A DNA stretch of 64,000 nucleotides, from the NCBI RefSeq assembly GCF_947507565.1, contig NC_089185.1, positions 2,480,001 to 2,544,000 on the forward strand. The letters are read 5' to 3'. Each line of letters begins with the position of its first letter. Positions within the stretch are counted from its first letter, which is position 1. This DNA comes from Oscarella lobularis. Lineage: Eukaryota; Porifera; Homoscleromorpha; Homosclerophorida; Oscarellidae. Under the pieces are notes generated by a model. It was given only the letters and a program-made list of their open reading frames with translations. It had not been told where the DNA came from and made no database searches. The translations under genes and the position numbers were made by a program. This document shows positions 1 to 11,063 of the stretch, in pieces.

Positions 1-95
1 TGTTTTTCATTGCCAGATACTACCACGGCTTGAGAGAGAAGTGACAGTACGGCTGCGATTGCCAAGAACATTGTGTGGACAAGGAGGCGCTTCAT
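1..95 (-). CDS. Collagen-like secreted protein, 5' end only (cut by window edge)
   Basis: Only the first ~31 codons are in the window: the ATG is at 93-95 on the minus strand and the gene continues left of position 1. The stretch matches the start of the complete collagen-like gene at 5329-6210 base for base except one silent change (Ile ATC versus ATT). It encodes the same signal peptide. Together with the repeated flank (1-2995 versus 6116-9690) it shows that the collagen-like gene has a second copy to the left. Whether that copy is intact cannot be seen. Confidence 0.75.
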   Translation of the reverse strand, partial: MKRLLVHTMFLAIAAVLSLLSQAVVVSGNEK

Positions 96-899
96 TGAGT
101 CCGGCTAGCTGTCGGAGTGATGATCCGTTTCGCATCAACGTTGACTTATGTACTCTGAGTAGTAACGGTCACATCACGCCTTTTAATTAAAGAGCGGAAT
201 TTGAATAGAAACTTCCGGGAGACGCGATCAGTACGCGGGTACTTTGAAGGACCACTTCCTGTTTTCCTCCTTCCGCTTCTTCCGTCGTTTTGTCTCGCGT
301 CAATATCCGGCGTAAAAACGGTTCCCATTACCTGTGTCGCCTAGTAGGTAGAATCAACATATAGGCCCGGATTCCGTACTTCCTAGTGGATCAAACCGAA
401 CGTGAAACATATACTGTCACAAAGCGCGAATCGATCGTCAGATCCTGGCCTGCGAAGGTCGTCCCGGCGATATGACGCTCCAAGTAATTAGTTGACATGT
501 AACTTTGCTATTATTAGCTAATCGAATCGCTCGTACATGCCAAACAGTAGGCCACGGGACGCCAGCTCGCGATCCCATTGGTCGAAGGCGTGAGACCTCG
601 AACGCACAGCCTTCACGCGCAGAGCTCGAAACTCTCATTCGGGCACACGATCCCGAGTCCCCGACGACGACGGCGCGCGTTCGGACTCATTCCGCCGGAC
701 AGATATCGTGGCGAGACGACGCAGCCACGATTGCGCGACGCGGTAAGCCGACCAATCGTCGTCGCTTTTCGCCGATCGAACGATGTTTTAGACTTCGATC
801 GAAAAATCGAACGCGCGGGGGGCGCGATATATAGCACGCGCGCACGCAGCGAAACGGTAGCTACAAAGGTGCAACTTTGCCGACCCGCTAACCGTCCCT

Positions 900-975
900 A
901 TATCATCAATTTCATCATCAATATCATCAATATCAACACAGTGTCATCTATATCATCAATTTCTTCAATATCTTA
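900..975. repeat. Simple repeat based on ATCATCAAT
   Basis: Imperfect tandem run of TCATCAAT/ATCATCAAT units. The same type of run occurs at 1950-2065, 7515-7665 and 8600-8735. Each run sits in the same context: it follows a conserved block with ccaagcgcatcccgc and precedes a block with gtgcacgtgca. A ~1-kb module therefore occurs twice within each copy of the larger duplication. Confidence 0.75.
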
Positions 976-1464
976 ATTATAATCGTAGTAGGAGGGGAGG
1001 GATATGGGGCCCCGCGTGTGCATTTACCTTTGCACGTGCATCTAACAGTATTCTAAAATTTGTTTTAATAGTTTCTGCTTTTTTGTAATTTGATCAATTT
1101 TTGTAGTCAAATGAAAAAATCGTAGTAAAGTTAGTGTATGTGGTCCTTGGGGAAGAGGCCTGAAAAAAGAAGACTTCTCTGGATGAAAGAGCCTATGAAA
1201 CTGGCCCCGGAGTCTACTCACATCTGCGGTACTACAACGACGGTTAACATAGCACAATTACTAAATAATATTCTGCAGAGAAGACCATTTGCCTCGATGG
1301 ACTAAAAGTCTTTTTGAAGAATACCTTGGAAGCACTCGAGTGGCGACGTTTGCTAAAGTAGAAGGCTGCCTTGACGTCAACGAGTTTCTTGAAGAAACAA
1401 CTTGAAATCGTGTGTATATCCTACATCTTATTGGTAATCTAATAATCGATTTCACTCTCTCTCA

Positions 1465-1504
1465 GTCAGAAGCAGAGCCCTATAATAGGGCTCTGGTCAG
1501 AAGC
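1465..1504. mobile_element. Tiny palindromic (foldback) insertion with 9-bp flanking repeat
   Basis: A 10-bp perfect stem (cagagcccta / tagggctctg) with a 3-nt loop occupies 473-495 of this kilobase. It is flanked by direct repeats gtcagaagc at 1465-1473 and 1496-1504. The matching place in the other copy (around 8130-8150) lacks the palindrome. It is therefore a copy-specific insertion with what looks like a target-site duplication. Confidence 0.5.
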
Positions 1505-3072
1505 CTCTTATGACGTCAGAATTTTCAAGTCAAGATCAAGCGCGTCACAGGCAAGCCGGATTTTTATAGCCGCAAATTTTTAGTCTTACGCGAGCGTTTT
1601 TTCTGCTTGTTTGTATACGTGTGGGTGTGTGTATGAACCCTTAGGCCGCAGGGCCCCCAAGCGCATCCCGCTCATGCATCACGATAGTCAGGGCTAATCT
1701 CTAAACCAACTAATCAACCATCTGTAGATTAGTTTAAGTCGTCTGTCAAGCGAGCGGCTCTTTTAGCACCCTTTGTAGCTAGTGGTTCTGATAACGCGTG
1801 ACGTCACGATAAGCAGTAAAGCTCAGCGCACAAGAGAGCTAATCGTAGTTGAAAGATAGGAAGCCGTGCACTGGAAGAAACAATATGTGCATTAGGGTCC
1901 TACTTTTTCGCTAATTCGTGCAACACTCTAACCGCCCTTTGTTCATCATTATCTTCAATTTTATGATCTGTCAACAATATCAACCAAATTCAATGTTATT
2001 ATTTTCATCAATGTCATCAATGTCATCAATTTCAATATTATCAGTAGCATTAACTTCAATACCATCCTCAACATAATCGTAGTCTTAAAATAAATGAGGG
2101 TCCCCGCGTTTGCATCGTCTGTTTGTGCACGTGCACCTCGCATGGTATATTTTCTACCATTTTTTGTAGTTTGATAAAGATTAGTAATGGTAGTGTAAGT
2201 GGCCATATTACAACTGGCCTGAAGAAAGAAGTTTGCCGAGCCAAAGAGCCAAAGAGTTCTCCGGAAAAAGCTGTGAGTGGAAGAAAACAAGAATAACAGA
2301 AGCAACTTTAATGATTTCCTCCTCTCTGTGATGAGAAAGCGACATAATCAAAGACTCCGGGCCGAGCACCTGGCTTTAAGTTAACAAGGACAAACTATGT
2401 GTCAAGATTCCAGACGGATTCAGCGTCCAAAAGAAATGGAGAGCCGGAGGATCGAAATCCGGACATTGGTCAGTCAATGTTTGACTCGATAGATGTACAC
2501 CGGTAAACGCTTCCTACCGTCCGCCCGTGTTCATCTAGAAGTGTGGGTAGCTGTTTGGGGCGATATTTGGGCATTAGGTACGTTCTTGGGTGGAAGTATT
2601 GGGGTCAGTATTGGTTTCGGAGAAAGTGTGGGTTGAAGTACTAGAAGACGCGTTTGGCCGACGCTTCGGTACAAGTTAGCTTGACTGTTTTAGCCATCTC
2701 CTATATACTTATCTAGAAAGTATGAGTAGATGTTTGGTATGTATGGATCAATATTTTTGCGGAGATGTTAGAAGCAAAGTAAGGGTGCTGCCGTTTGGGT
2801 GCTACACCGCTGTCTGCCTCTCTAACCTCTCCATGGTTAGAGAGCAAACAGTATAGATTAGTACTCAAGAGCGGACTCATACTTTGCTCTCAATCATTGA
2901 AGCAGAACATTGAATTCTATACCCCCAACGTATTCTGGATAAAGTGTGGGTGGATGTTTTGGAGCGTTTAACTTTAACTTCTACCTCTGACGCCGGTCAG
3001 ATATTAATCGGCAGTCTAATTAAAAGAAGGAAGCAAACACGTACAGCGAGAAGAACACTCTTGAGAAGTTAA

Positions 3073-4716
3073 CTAAACGAAATCCAACATTAGCTTTCTC
3101 TCCACAAGTACTAAATCAAAGGAACGAAATCCCAAGTTGCAGTCTCTAATGTCCCACTTGTTCACTCGTTCATCATAGACACCCATTTCGTCGTCAGTGA
3201 ACGTAAACATCCTCTTGCTTTCAGGATCATAGACGAATCCATTACATGACGGAAATGGACAGAAATCGTCTACAACAGAAAATCGCTCATCGCGGCTGTC
3301 AAAAATAACAGCAGCACGATTATTATCACAGAAAATGTATAATCGGTCTCCCATCGTGACGTATTCAGAAGCCGGATCTAACAATGAAGGACGTGGACAA
3401 GATTTGAATTTGCTCCAACGATCTTCGAACCTATCATACTTGGTGTATCCGAATCGATTTTGAACGTTGTAGCCAAAAGCAAAAACTTTATTAGCCAGCG
3501 AAGGTAAAATGAAATCCCCTGAAAGAGCTTTCTTAGGAGAAGAAACGGGTATCCACACTTTCTTCTCTGAATCTAGCACTTCGCAGGTCATCTCGTCACA
3601 GCTTATGCTCATACCGTAAATGCAACCGTCGCAACAAACTATTTCTCTATCTATTCTTCTGCGACTCATACGTTCTACGTCATTTACCCATTGTCGTCGT
3701 TCTCCATCATATCGCTGAACGATGTTAGTCAGAGAGTCGTAATTTGGGTCGTTTTCGGTATTACCACCGAGAGCGTAAAGCACGTCGTTTGAAATCGCCA
3801 TCTTATGACAATACACATCCAATGCCAGGGGAGGAAATGGAGTCCATTTGTCACAGTTGGGTTCATAGACTCTAGCTCTATTGCACACAATTTCGAAATC
3901 ACTTATCTCGTCTGTTATCGGCTGCAGCCCGCCAGCCACAAGCAGGACGCCGTCGAGTCCGAATCGTCGTCGACCAGACTCGCTTGACGAGTGATAGTGC
4001 GAGATCAAATCGAGATCTGAAAGAACGGCACTCGATTCTTCAAAATCAAGTAATGGAAAGCGAACGAATTTCGAGAGCGTTTCGACTTGAGCTCGACGAG
4101 ACTCTTCATCGTGTTTAACCCACTTCTGAAAAATCGTCAGAACTTCGTCTTCTGACTTTACCCCCAATTCATCATGAGAGAGAATCCTACTCAGATGTTC
4201 CGCCGAAAGGAGTAGAAAATCCTCGCTCTCCGCCAAGACCGATATGCTCATCGCGGCAATGCGACCAGCTAGTTGGAGTAAATCCGAATTACCGCATCGA
4301 TCAGCTACGATTCCCATACCGATGCAACTGGATTCGTCAACGTGGCGTTTGAGCCAGTCATTGCACATTTGAGACAGTCCGTCGAACTGAACGTAGTTGG
4401 CCGCTTCATAGAGAAATAGAAGAGAAGAAGAGGGGCATTCTGTTTTTCCTGTGTAGGCGTACTCAATCAGCATCTTGGTCACAGTTCCGTCGACGTTGCT
4501 GAGAGTTACGTCCGCTTGATTACTCTCTTTGAAGCTTCCCTTAAACATGACACGAAAAAATGGACTGGCGGAAGCGAGTATTATTCGGTGAGCTGGAAAT
4601 CGTTGTCCGTCCTTGCTGATGATGGTGACGTCGCACAGATAATCCGACTCTCGAAATGAGTCAAACAGTGCCGTTGAGAAATAGCCTTTCGTCTCCAAAG
4701 AAATCGCTTCGTTCAT
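3073..4716 (-). CDS. KLHL-type BTB-BACK-Kelch protein, 547 aa
   Basis: Intronless minus-strand gene; ATG at 4714-4716 and stop at 3073. BTB domain at about residues 20-125 (SDYLCDV start, then GQRFPAHRIILA), BACK domain at ~130-235 and Kelch beta-propeller repeats from ~250 to the end with GG and W signatures. Proteins of this family usually act as substrate adaptors for Cullin-3 ubiquitin ligases; that role is inferred from architecture. Two intronless relatives lie on the plus strand (16849-18564 and 21726-23459). This one is the most diverged of the three. Its neighbour 5' of it on the same strand is the collagen-like gene at 5329-6210. Confidence 0.93.
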   Translation of the reverse strand: MNEAISLETKGYFSTALFDSFRESDYLCDVTIISKDGQRFPAHRIILASASPFFRVMFKGSFKESNQADVTLSNVDGTVTKMLIEYAYTGKTECPSSSLLFLYEAANYVQFDGLSQMCNDWLKRHVDESSCIGMGIVADRCGNSDLLQLAGRIAAMSISVLAESEDFLLLSAEHLSRILSHDELGVKSEDEVLTIFQKWVKHDEESRRAQVETLSKFVRFPLLDFEESSAVLSDLDLISHYHSSSESGRRRFGLDGVLLVAGGLQPITDEISDFEIVCNRARVYEPNCDKWTPFPPLALDVYCHKMAISNDVLYALGGNTENDPNYDSLTNIVQRYDGERRQWVNDVERMSRRRIDREIVCCDGCIYGMSISCDEMTCEVLDSEKKVWIPVSSPKKALSGDFILPSLANKVFAFGYNVQNRFGYTKYDRFEDRWSKFKSCPRPSLLDPASEYVTMGDRLYIFCDNNRAAVIFDSRDERFSVVDDFCPFPSCNGFVYDPESKRMFTFTDDEMGVYDERVNKWDIRDCNLGFRSFDLVLVERKLMLDFV

Positions 4717-5328
4717 GACGATCAGGATCGTTCTTCTCTGTGAGAAGTCCCGGATAAAGAAGTTCTCTTTTTCTTTGGGCGATTTTCGGCGCTTCAGGTC
4801 AGGGAATGAAGCCCTTTAGTCGGTGCTGAACAGTCTCCTCATGTTGCACGGTAACGCCAACCCTAACCGTAAACATGTAGACTCTTTCACCATCGATGCA
4901 GGTGATGTCCGAAGTCTCTGCTTGCTTTTGCCTATCCCCAGTCGCACGAGCAAAGTCGCACATTGCACCTTCGTCCCAATTCGGGCCGTAACGATCGCAA
5001 AAGGCGAAGGCAAGTAGGCGAAACGCAGCGCGAGCTTCCTCAAAACAGCGCGTTCTATATCTATAGGCTAGAATCACGTCGTGACAGGCTCGGTCTCGTC
5101 AAAAGCGCACGTCGACAGAGTCCGGCTGCAGATAAACGTAATGGAGATCCTATTTCTGTGTTAGTTGCGTGCGTTTTATGATGATTATTTATTTATATTT
5201 ATTTTTAGGCACATGACAACAAATGACAGGAGACGGCACAGTGCCAACACAGACAAACACAAGACGACGGTCACAGCGACAAATTCTGCTTACAGGTGCA
5301 GTCAGTCTCGATCATTCTCACGTCACCA
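4717..5328. other. Intergenic stretch between KLHL and collagen-like gene
   Basis: No gene is supported. A minus-strand open frame of 92 codons (4799-5077) has no recognisable domain and no copy elsewhere. On the minus strand, an AT-rich run at about 5180-5205 contains overlapping AATAAA-like signals that could polyadenylate the collagen-like gene ending at 5329. Confidence 0.5.
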
Positions 5329-6210
5329 CTAAGTCTCCCTTTCGATTCTCACTTCGATAAAGTCGATGATGTAGCGCTCACCTGCGTGATCACGGTAAAG
5401 ATCTACGAAAAGTCCTTTGGCTGGTTCCAAAACGCTAGCAAATTGTCTGGTGGCAATCAATTGCACGTCAGAAACGGTTTGTCCTATTCCAAACGCTCCA
5501 CGGCGACCACCGACTTTTATTTTCACTGTATGCAGCGGCGAGTACCTCGTCTTCTGCGTACTCTTGAAAACGGTGCACGTTCGACGAAATACTTGTTCGC
5601 TGCGTCCCTCACACGCCAACATAAATTCCAGAGAATTCTTGTTTGATTCGTCAATAAGAAAATAACCTACAGCCGAGAAGCCGTCGGACACGGTGACGTG
5701 GAGATCCATGTCTGCCGCCACTGACACGGGACTGCGATGGGCGATAGTAGCCGTAACAATATATTGAGCAGAGTCATCGAGCACATTTGGCTCTGCTAGG
5801 GTTACTCTTGCTAATCGATTGCGGTCTGTTTGGCCTGCGTTAATAGAAATTGACGCGGCGCCAACGGAAGGAGTTTCGTAGAAGCGAACCCTTTCGCCGT
5901 ATCTCTGGTCCTTGACGTCATTGGGAGTTATCAGCATATAAAATTTGTCGCTGCTGTTGGAGTTGACACAGTTTTCCTTTGGTGCTTGCTCTCCTTCTTT
6001 TCCCGGTATACCTTCTGGTGCATGCTCTCCTGGAGGGCCGGGAAGTCCGTCTCGTCCGTCTCGTCCGTCTCTCCCATCCCGGCCTGGCTGCGCGGCACAG
6101 CAGCATGGGTCGTTTTGTTTTTCATTGCCAGATACTACCACGGCTTGAGAGAGAAGTGACAGTACGGCTGCAATTGCCAAGAACATTGTGTGGACAAGGA
6201 GGCGCTTCAT
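5329..6210 (-). CDS. Short-chain collagen-like secreted protein, 293 aa
   Basis: Intronless. Signal peptide at residues ~1-28, a CCC cluster at 36-38, a short Gly-X-Y stretch at about 43-78, then a ~200-aa C-terminal domain that I cannot assign. The same C-terminal domain is found in the paralogue at 23953-24903, for example the shared LTI/ITPNDVK and FIEVR-type ends. The triple-helix stretch is short and twice has Ala where Gly is required (GEH-APE and GEQ-APK), unlike the paralogue. Likely an extracellular matrix or soluble defence-type protein that trimerises; function is not proven by sequence. Confidence 0.88.
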   Translation of the reverse strand: MKRLLVHTMFLAIAAVLSLLSQAVVVSGNEKQNDPCCCAAQPGRDGRDGRDGRDGLPGPPGEHAPEGIPGKEGEQAPKENCVNSNSSDKFYMLITPNDVKDQRYGERVRFYETPSVGAASISINAGQTDRNRLARVTLAEPNVLDDSAQYIVTATIAHRSPVSVAADMDLHVTVSDGFSAVGYFLIDESNKNSLEFMLACEGRSEQVFRRTCTVFKSTQKTRYSPLHTVKIKVGGRRGAFGIGQTVSDVQLIATRQFASVLEPAKGLFVDLYRDHAGERYIIDFIEVRIERET

Positions 6211-6979
6211 TGAGTCCGGCTAGCTGTCGGAGTGATGATCCGTTTCGCATCAACGTTGACTTATGTACTCTGAGTAGTAACGGTCACATCACGCCTTTTA
6301 ATTAAAGAGCGGAATTTGAATAGAAACTTCCGGGAGACGCGATCAGTACGCGGGTACTTTGAAGGACCACTTCCTGTTTTCCTCCTTCCGCTTCTTCCGT
6401 CGTTTTGTCTCGCGTCAATATCCGGCGTAAAAACGGTTCCCATTACTGTGTCGCCTAGTAGGTAGAATCAACATATAGGCCCGGATTCCGTACTTCTTAG
6501 TGGATCAAACCGAACGTGAAACATATACTGTCACAAAGAGCGCATCGATCGTCAGATCCTGGCCTGCGAAGGTCGTCCCGGCGATAGGACGCTCCAAGTA
6601 ATTAGTTGACAGGTAACTTTCTCAATTTGGCTATTAATAGCTAATCGAATCACTCGCACATGCCAAACACTACGCCACGGAACGCCAACTCGCGATCCCA
6701 TTGGTCGAAGGCGTGAGACCTCGAACGCACAGCATTCACGCGCAGAGCTCGAAACTCTCATTTGTGCACACGACCCCGACGACGGCGGTGCGCGTTCGGA
6801 CTCATTCCGCCTGACAACGTGGCGAGACGACGCAGCCACGATTGCGCGACGCGGTAAGCCGACCAATCGTCGTCGCTTTTCGCCGTTCGAACGATTGTTT
6901 TAGGCTTCGATCGAAGAATCGAACGCGCGAGGGGCGCGATAGCACGCGCGGGCACGCAGCGAAACGGTAGGTGCAACGC

Positions 6980-7493
6980 GCTTCTTTCGATTGCCGTTTG
7001 CGATTCTCGATCGATCTTCAGCTCGTCCGATCTCGCCAACGACGTACCGACGCGAAGAACGAACGAGCGAAGAGCTCATTGGAGACGACGTCGCAGGTTC
7101 ACCGGGGTTGTAGCTCCGACGATTCGCTCTCGCGTTTTTTTTTTCTTTGGCGTGTGTGCGAGCACGTAGGCCGGGGCCCCAAGCGCATCCCGCCCACGCA
7201 TCACGATAGATAGGGCTAATCTCTGAACAGTAATCGACCCCTGTGTATATAGTTTTTTTCCGTTCTCATTGTTCGTGATTGTTTTCGTCTTCGTTCGTCT
7301 TGTTCGTCTTTCGCGAGCGGCTCTTTTAGCGACTTTTCTAGTTGGAGGTTCGCCGCTCGCACGTGACGCACGTGCGTCACATAGGTTAGCAAGCTTTGGC
7401 GCATTAGGAAGCTAAACGTAGACGAGATGTAGGAAGCCGTCCACTGGAAACAAGTCCATTAAGGGTCCTACATTTTCCGCTAAAATCGTGCAA
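6980..7493. repeat. Segment absent from copy 1; diverged duplicate of 8230-8590
   Basis: Its right part shares ordered blocks with 8230-8590 and with 1610-1930: ccaagcgcatcccgc, gcgagcggctcttttagc, agggtcctac and cgtgcaacac. So the flank itself contains a direct repeat about 1.1 kb apart. Recombination between such repeats would explain the missing segment in copy 1. Confidence 0.6.
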
Positions 7494-7514
7494 CACTTTC
7501 CCGACCCGCTAACC

Positions 7515-7665
7515 GTCCCTATATCATCAATTTCATCAAATCATCAATGTCATCAATATCATCAATTTCATCAATATCATCAATTTCATCATCATTTTCA
7601 TCAATTTCAACACAATGTCATCAGTATTATCAATATCATCAATTTCTTCAATATCATTATAATCG
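7515..7665. repeat. Simple repeat based on ATCATCAAT
   Basis: Long imperfect run of ATCATCAAT-type units, about twice the length of the run at 900-975 in copy 1. Length difference between copies is typical of slippage. Confidence 0.75.
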
Positions 7666-9478
7666 TAGTGGGTGGTGAGGGGATATGGGGCCCCCGCGTG
7701 TGCATTTACCTGTGCACGTGCATCTAATAATATTATAGTATTGGTTTTTATAGTTTCTGCTTTTTTGTAATTTGATCAATTTTTTTGTAGTCAAATGAGA
7801 AAAAAACGTAGTAAATTTAGTGTAAGTGGTCCTTGTGCGTCCTGAAGGAAGAAGATTCGCTGGATGAAAGAGCCTATACAACTGGCCCCGCATCTGCGGT
7901 ACTACAACGACGGTTAACGTAGCACAATTTCTAAATAGTATTCTGCAGAGAGAACCATTTGCCTCGTTGGCCTGAGAGTCTTTTTGGAAGCACTCGAGTG
8001 GCGACGTTTGCTAAAGTGGGAAGCTGCCTTGACAACGAAGAGTCTATTGAAGAAACAACTTGAAATCGTGTGTATATATCCCATATCTTATTGGTAATCT
8101 AATAATCGATTTCACGCTCTCTCTCAGTCACGCAACGCACGAAGAAGCCTCTTATGACGTCAGAATTTTTAAGTCAAGATCAAGCGCGTCACAGGCAAGC
8201 CGGGTTTTTATAGCCCCAATTTTTTAGTCTTACACGACGTTTGTTTGTATACGTGTGGGTGTGTGTATGAACCCTTAGGCCGCGGGCCCCCAAGCGCATT
8301 CCGCCCATGCATCACGATAGTCAGGGCTAATCTCTAAGCCAACTAATCAACCCTCTGTAGATTTTCCTTTATTAGTTTAAGTTGTCTGTCAAGCGAGCGG
8401 CTCTTTTAGCACCCTTTGTAGTTAGAGGAAAAGCCGCTCACCGTGGCCACGTGGTTCTGACAACGCGTGACGTCACGATTGGTAGTGAAGCTCGGCGCAC
8501 TAGAGAGCTAATCGTAGTGATAGGAAGTCGTCCACTGGAAACAATATGTGCATTAGGGGTCCTACTTTTTCGCTAATTCGTTCAACACTCTAACCGCCCC
8601 TTTGTTCATCATTATCATCAATTTTGTAATCTGTCATCAATATCAACCCACTTCAATGTTATCATTTTCATCAATGTCATCAATTTCAATATCATCAGTA
8701 GCATTAACTTCAATACCACCATCATCATCATCATGATCTTAGTCTTAAAATAAATGAGGGTCCCCGCGTTTGCATTGTCCGTTTGTGCACGTGCACCTTG
8801 CAAGGTATGATTTGTTTCTTTTGTTTTCTACTATTTTTTGTAGTTTGATAATTTTTTTGTTACAATGAGAATGAAGATTAGTAATGGTAGTGTAAGTGGC
8901 CATATTACAACTGGCCTGAAGAAAGAAGGTCAAGCCAAAGAGCCAAAGAGTTCTCCGGAAAAGGCTATGAGTGGAAGAAAACAAGAATAACAGAAGCAAC
9001 TCTAATGATTTCCTCCTCTCTGTGACGAGGAAGCGACATAATCCGTGACAAGCACCTGGCTTTAAATTAACGAGGACAAACTATTTGTCAAGATTCCAGA
9101 CGGATTCAGCGTCCAGAAAAAATGGAGAGCTGGTGGATCGAGATCTGGAGATTGGTCAGTCAATGTTTGACTTGAAAGATGTACACGGGTAAACGCTTCC
9201 TACCGTCCGCCCGTGTTCATCTAGAAGTGTGGGTAGCTGTTTGGGGCGATATTTGGGCATTAGATACGTGCTTGGGTGGAAGTATTGGGGCCAGTATTGG
9301 TTTCGGTGAAAGTGTGGGTTTAAGTACTAGAAGACGCGTTTGGCCGACGCTTCGGTACAAGTTAGGGTGACTGTTTCAGCCATCTCCTATATACTTATCC
9401 AGAAAGTATAAGTAGATGTTTGGTATGTATGGATCAGTATTTTTGCGGAGATGTTAGAGTGAAAGTAAGGGTGCTGCC

Positions 9479-9510
9479 GTTTGGGTGCTACACTGCTGTC
9501 TGCCTCTCTA
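9479..9510. repeat. 32-bp dispersed repeat
   Basis: The string beginning gtttgggtgctacac and ending tgtctgcctctcta is found here, at 2793-2824 (one mismatch) and, 39 kb away, at 48807-48838 directly after the broken NLR-like gene. It is probably the end of a dispersed element whose full extent I cannot define. Confidence 0.55.
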
Positions 9511-9690
9511 ACATCTCCATGGTTAGAGAGCAAACAGTATAGATTAGTACTCAAGAGCGGACTCATACTTTGCTCTCAATCATTGAAGCAGAACATTGAA
9601 TTCTATACCCCCCAACGTCTATTTGTATTCTGGATAAAGTGTGGGAGGATGTTTTGGAGCGTTTACTTATAACTTCTACCCCTGACGCCG

Positions 9691-10458
9691 ATCTAACTCC
9701 TCTTCCTGTACTTCTCCTAATTCTTCTACCCAACCGATTTCTGATCCGTACTTTGTACCCAACACGTACACTTCTACCCAAGCATCAACTCTAACGTCAA
9801 CCCATACCTCTGGTTAAATAACAGGAACTTTTTTGGAATGCATTCCGGATGCCAGTGCGTTTTGCAAAGCCAATCAATGCGTTCTAACCTCTCGGAATAT
9901 GCAATACATTCTGAAGTCTCCAAAAAAAAGCTCAGCACTTCGTAAATATTGTGGCAAGCCAGAGACCGTCCTAATAAAGTCTAGGCGGACGACCAATAGA
10001 AACGGAGGAAGTACGTCATGGAGCCAGGAGATATGCTGGTGGAATTGACTTTTCAGTGGTGTGGATGGAGTCAGTGAATGGATCTAAGGACGTTGGATGG
10101 AACAGGGGGAAGAAGCCAAGTCAGGCAGGACTCAGAAAATGAACTTGGGGGCTCGTCTATTGCGTCAATCCCTACCCCTCCAGATAAGATTTTACCTACA
10201 TTCATCTAATAAAATACTAACATTCCTTATTCTCCATAGACCCGCCGCGGACACGAAAGCAAGTGAAGAAATACTGCAGGCGAAGACGAAGACAAAAACG
10301 AGCTATTTTAATTATTTATTGCATTATAGAAATATTAATTAATATTGCGTAATTTTCAACAAATAAATTATTTAGAAATGCCCACGTCATAAGTAGTAGA
10401 ACGCGTCGGCGACTCCTCACGCGCGCGGCGCGCCCACGTGCCGTCCTCCGACACCATT
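9691..10458. other. Intergenic stretch, nothing recognised
   Basis: Unique sequence right of the duplication boundary. Open frames are short and unlike known domains. No RNA gene or repeat was recognised here. Confidence 0.5.
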
Positions 10459-11063
10459 GCTTCACTTGCTCCTGTGAGCAAGTGAAGCGCAGTGAGACTG
10501 AGACGCTGCAGTCCCCACCGCCATACATGTATATGCCTGCACGGTCATCTGAAAACGCGTGCAGGCATTTGATTTAGGCGCCGTTCTCCTGGGGAGACTA
10601 CCACACGATAGCTCCGTCAGAAGATGCGCGCCGTCTGAGTGGGCCTTTTTTCTGCTCCTGCCCAGGAGAGGTGGCAGTTTAGAAGTTATGGCCTCTTGCC
10701 ACGGAGGCCTACAAGCAGTTTAGGGGAACGCAACTTATGGATGAAGTTGCAGTTCCCCGGGTCTCTTTGGACCGCCCGTCCTGCTGAGGACGTTGGGACC
10801 GCGGTCAACCTCTTCGTCACCTTCTTCAGTCCTACAAAGGAGAGTCGAGTCAGTAAAGATAAACATCCTATTCCTGTACAAATATCACAACTTCCGGTAT
10901 CAATAAGACAAAATATTAGCCGAAATATTCAGCGTGAAATCCGTTTGACCTCGCGAGGTCAAAGAGATGAAAATCACTGCGCGCTTTATAGAAACAAGTC
11001 GAGGAATTGGAGAGGTGACCGCAATGCACAAAAACCATGAGCTATATATAGCTCACGGTTTTT
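10459..11063. other. Cluster of perfect hairpins in noncoding DNA
   Basis: Inverted repeats: 10459-10488 (13-bp stem, loop ctgt); 10534-10567 (10 bp); 10585-10597 (5 bp); 10655-10668 (5-6 bp); 10690-10709 (6 bp); 10723-10758 (14 bp with one bulge); 10770-10806 (outer 6-bp stem around a 6-bp hairpin at 10777-10792); 10944-10963 (20-bp perfect palindrome); 11030-11063 (34-bp near-palindrome running into a T9 tract). Such density is unlikely by chance. It could be a structured RNA ending at the T tract or a composite of foldback elements. It does not match snRNA, RNase P, MRP or SRP RNA signatures that I know. A 133-codon open frame spans part of it but is not protein-like. Confidence 0.5.

Larger units (their letters stand above)
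1..2995. repeat. Segmental duplication, copy 1 of collagen-gene 5' end plus upstream flank
   Basis: Position 1 corresponds to 6116, and similarity runs to 2995, which corresponds to 9690, ending at the shared string ctgacgccg. Most of it is nearly identical to the second copy. Copy 1 lacks ~0.5 kb present at about 6980-7493 and has a private 31-bp foldback insertion near 1465-1504. I see no gene in 96-3072 apart from the repeats listed separately; short open frames here are not conserved between the two copies. Confidence 0.85.
6116..9690. repeat. Segmental duplication, copy 2 of collagen-gene 5' end plus upstream flank
   Basis: Partner of 1-2995. It includes the start of the intact collagen-like gene and its full upstream flank. 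It carries ~0.5 kb (about 6980-7493) that is missing from copy 1 exactly between two short gtgcaac strings, consistent with a deletion by microhomology in copy 1. No gene is seen in 6211-9690. Confidence 0.85.

Noticed and set aside
4799-5077. 92-codon minus-strand frame between KLHL and collagen-like genes
   Set aside because: No domain or duplicate; overlaps other frames of similar length and probably lies in untranslated DNA.
5945-6305. Plus-strand Pro/Ser/Arg-rich frames
   Set aside because: They are the reverse complement of the collagen triplets and signal peptide of 5329-6210. The same effect produces the minus-strand frames at 23967-24492.
10639-11040. 133-codon plus-strand open frame
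   Set aside because: It runs across several perfect hairpins, shows no domain and has no protein-like conservation; structure explains the sequence better.
11030-11063. Palindrome plus T tract read as a Rho-independent terminator
   Set aside because: The surrounding DNA is clearly eukaryotic with spliced genes; a Pol III stop or foldback element is more plausible.
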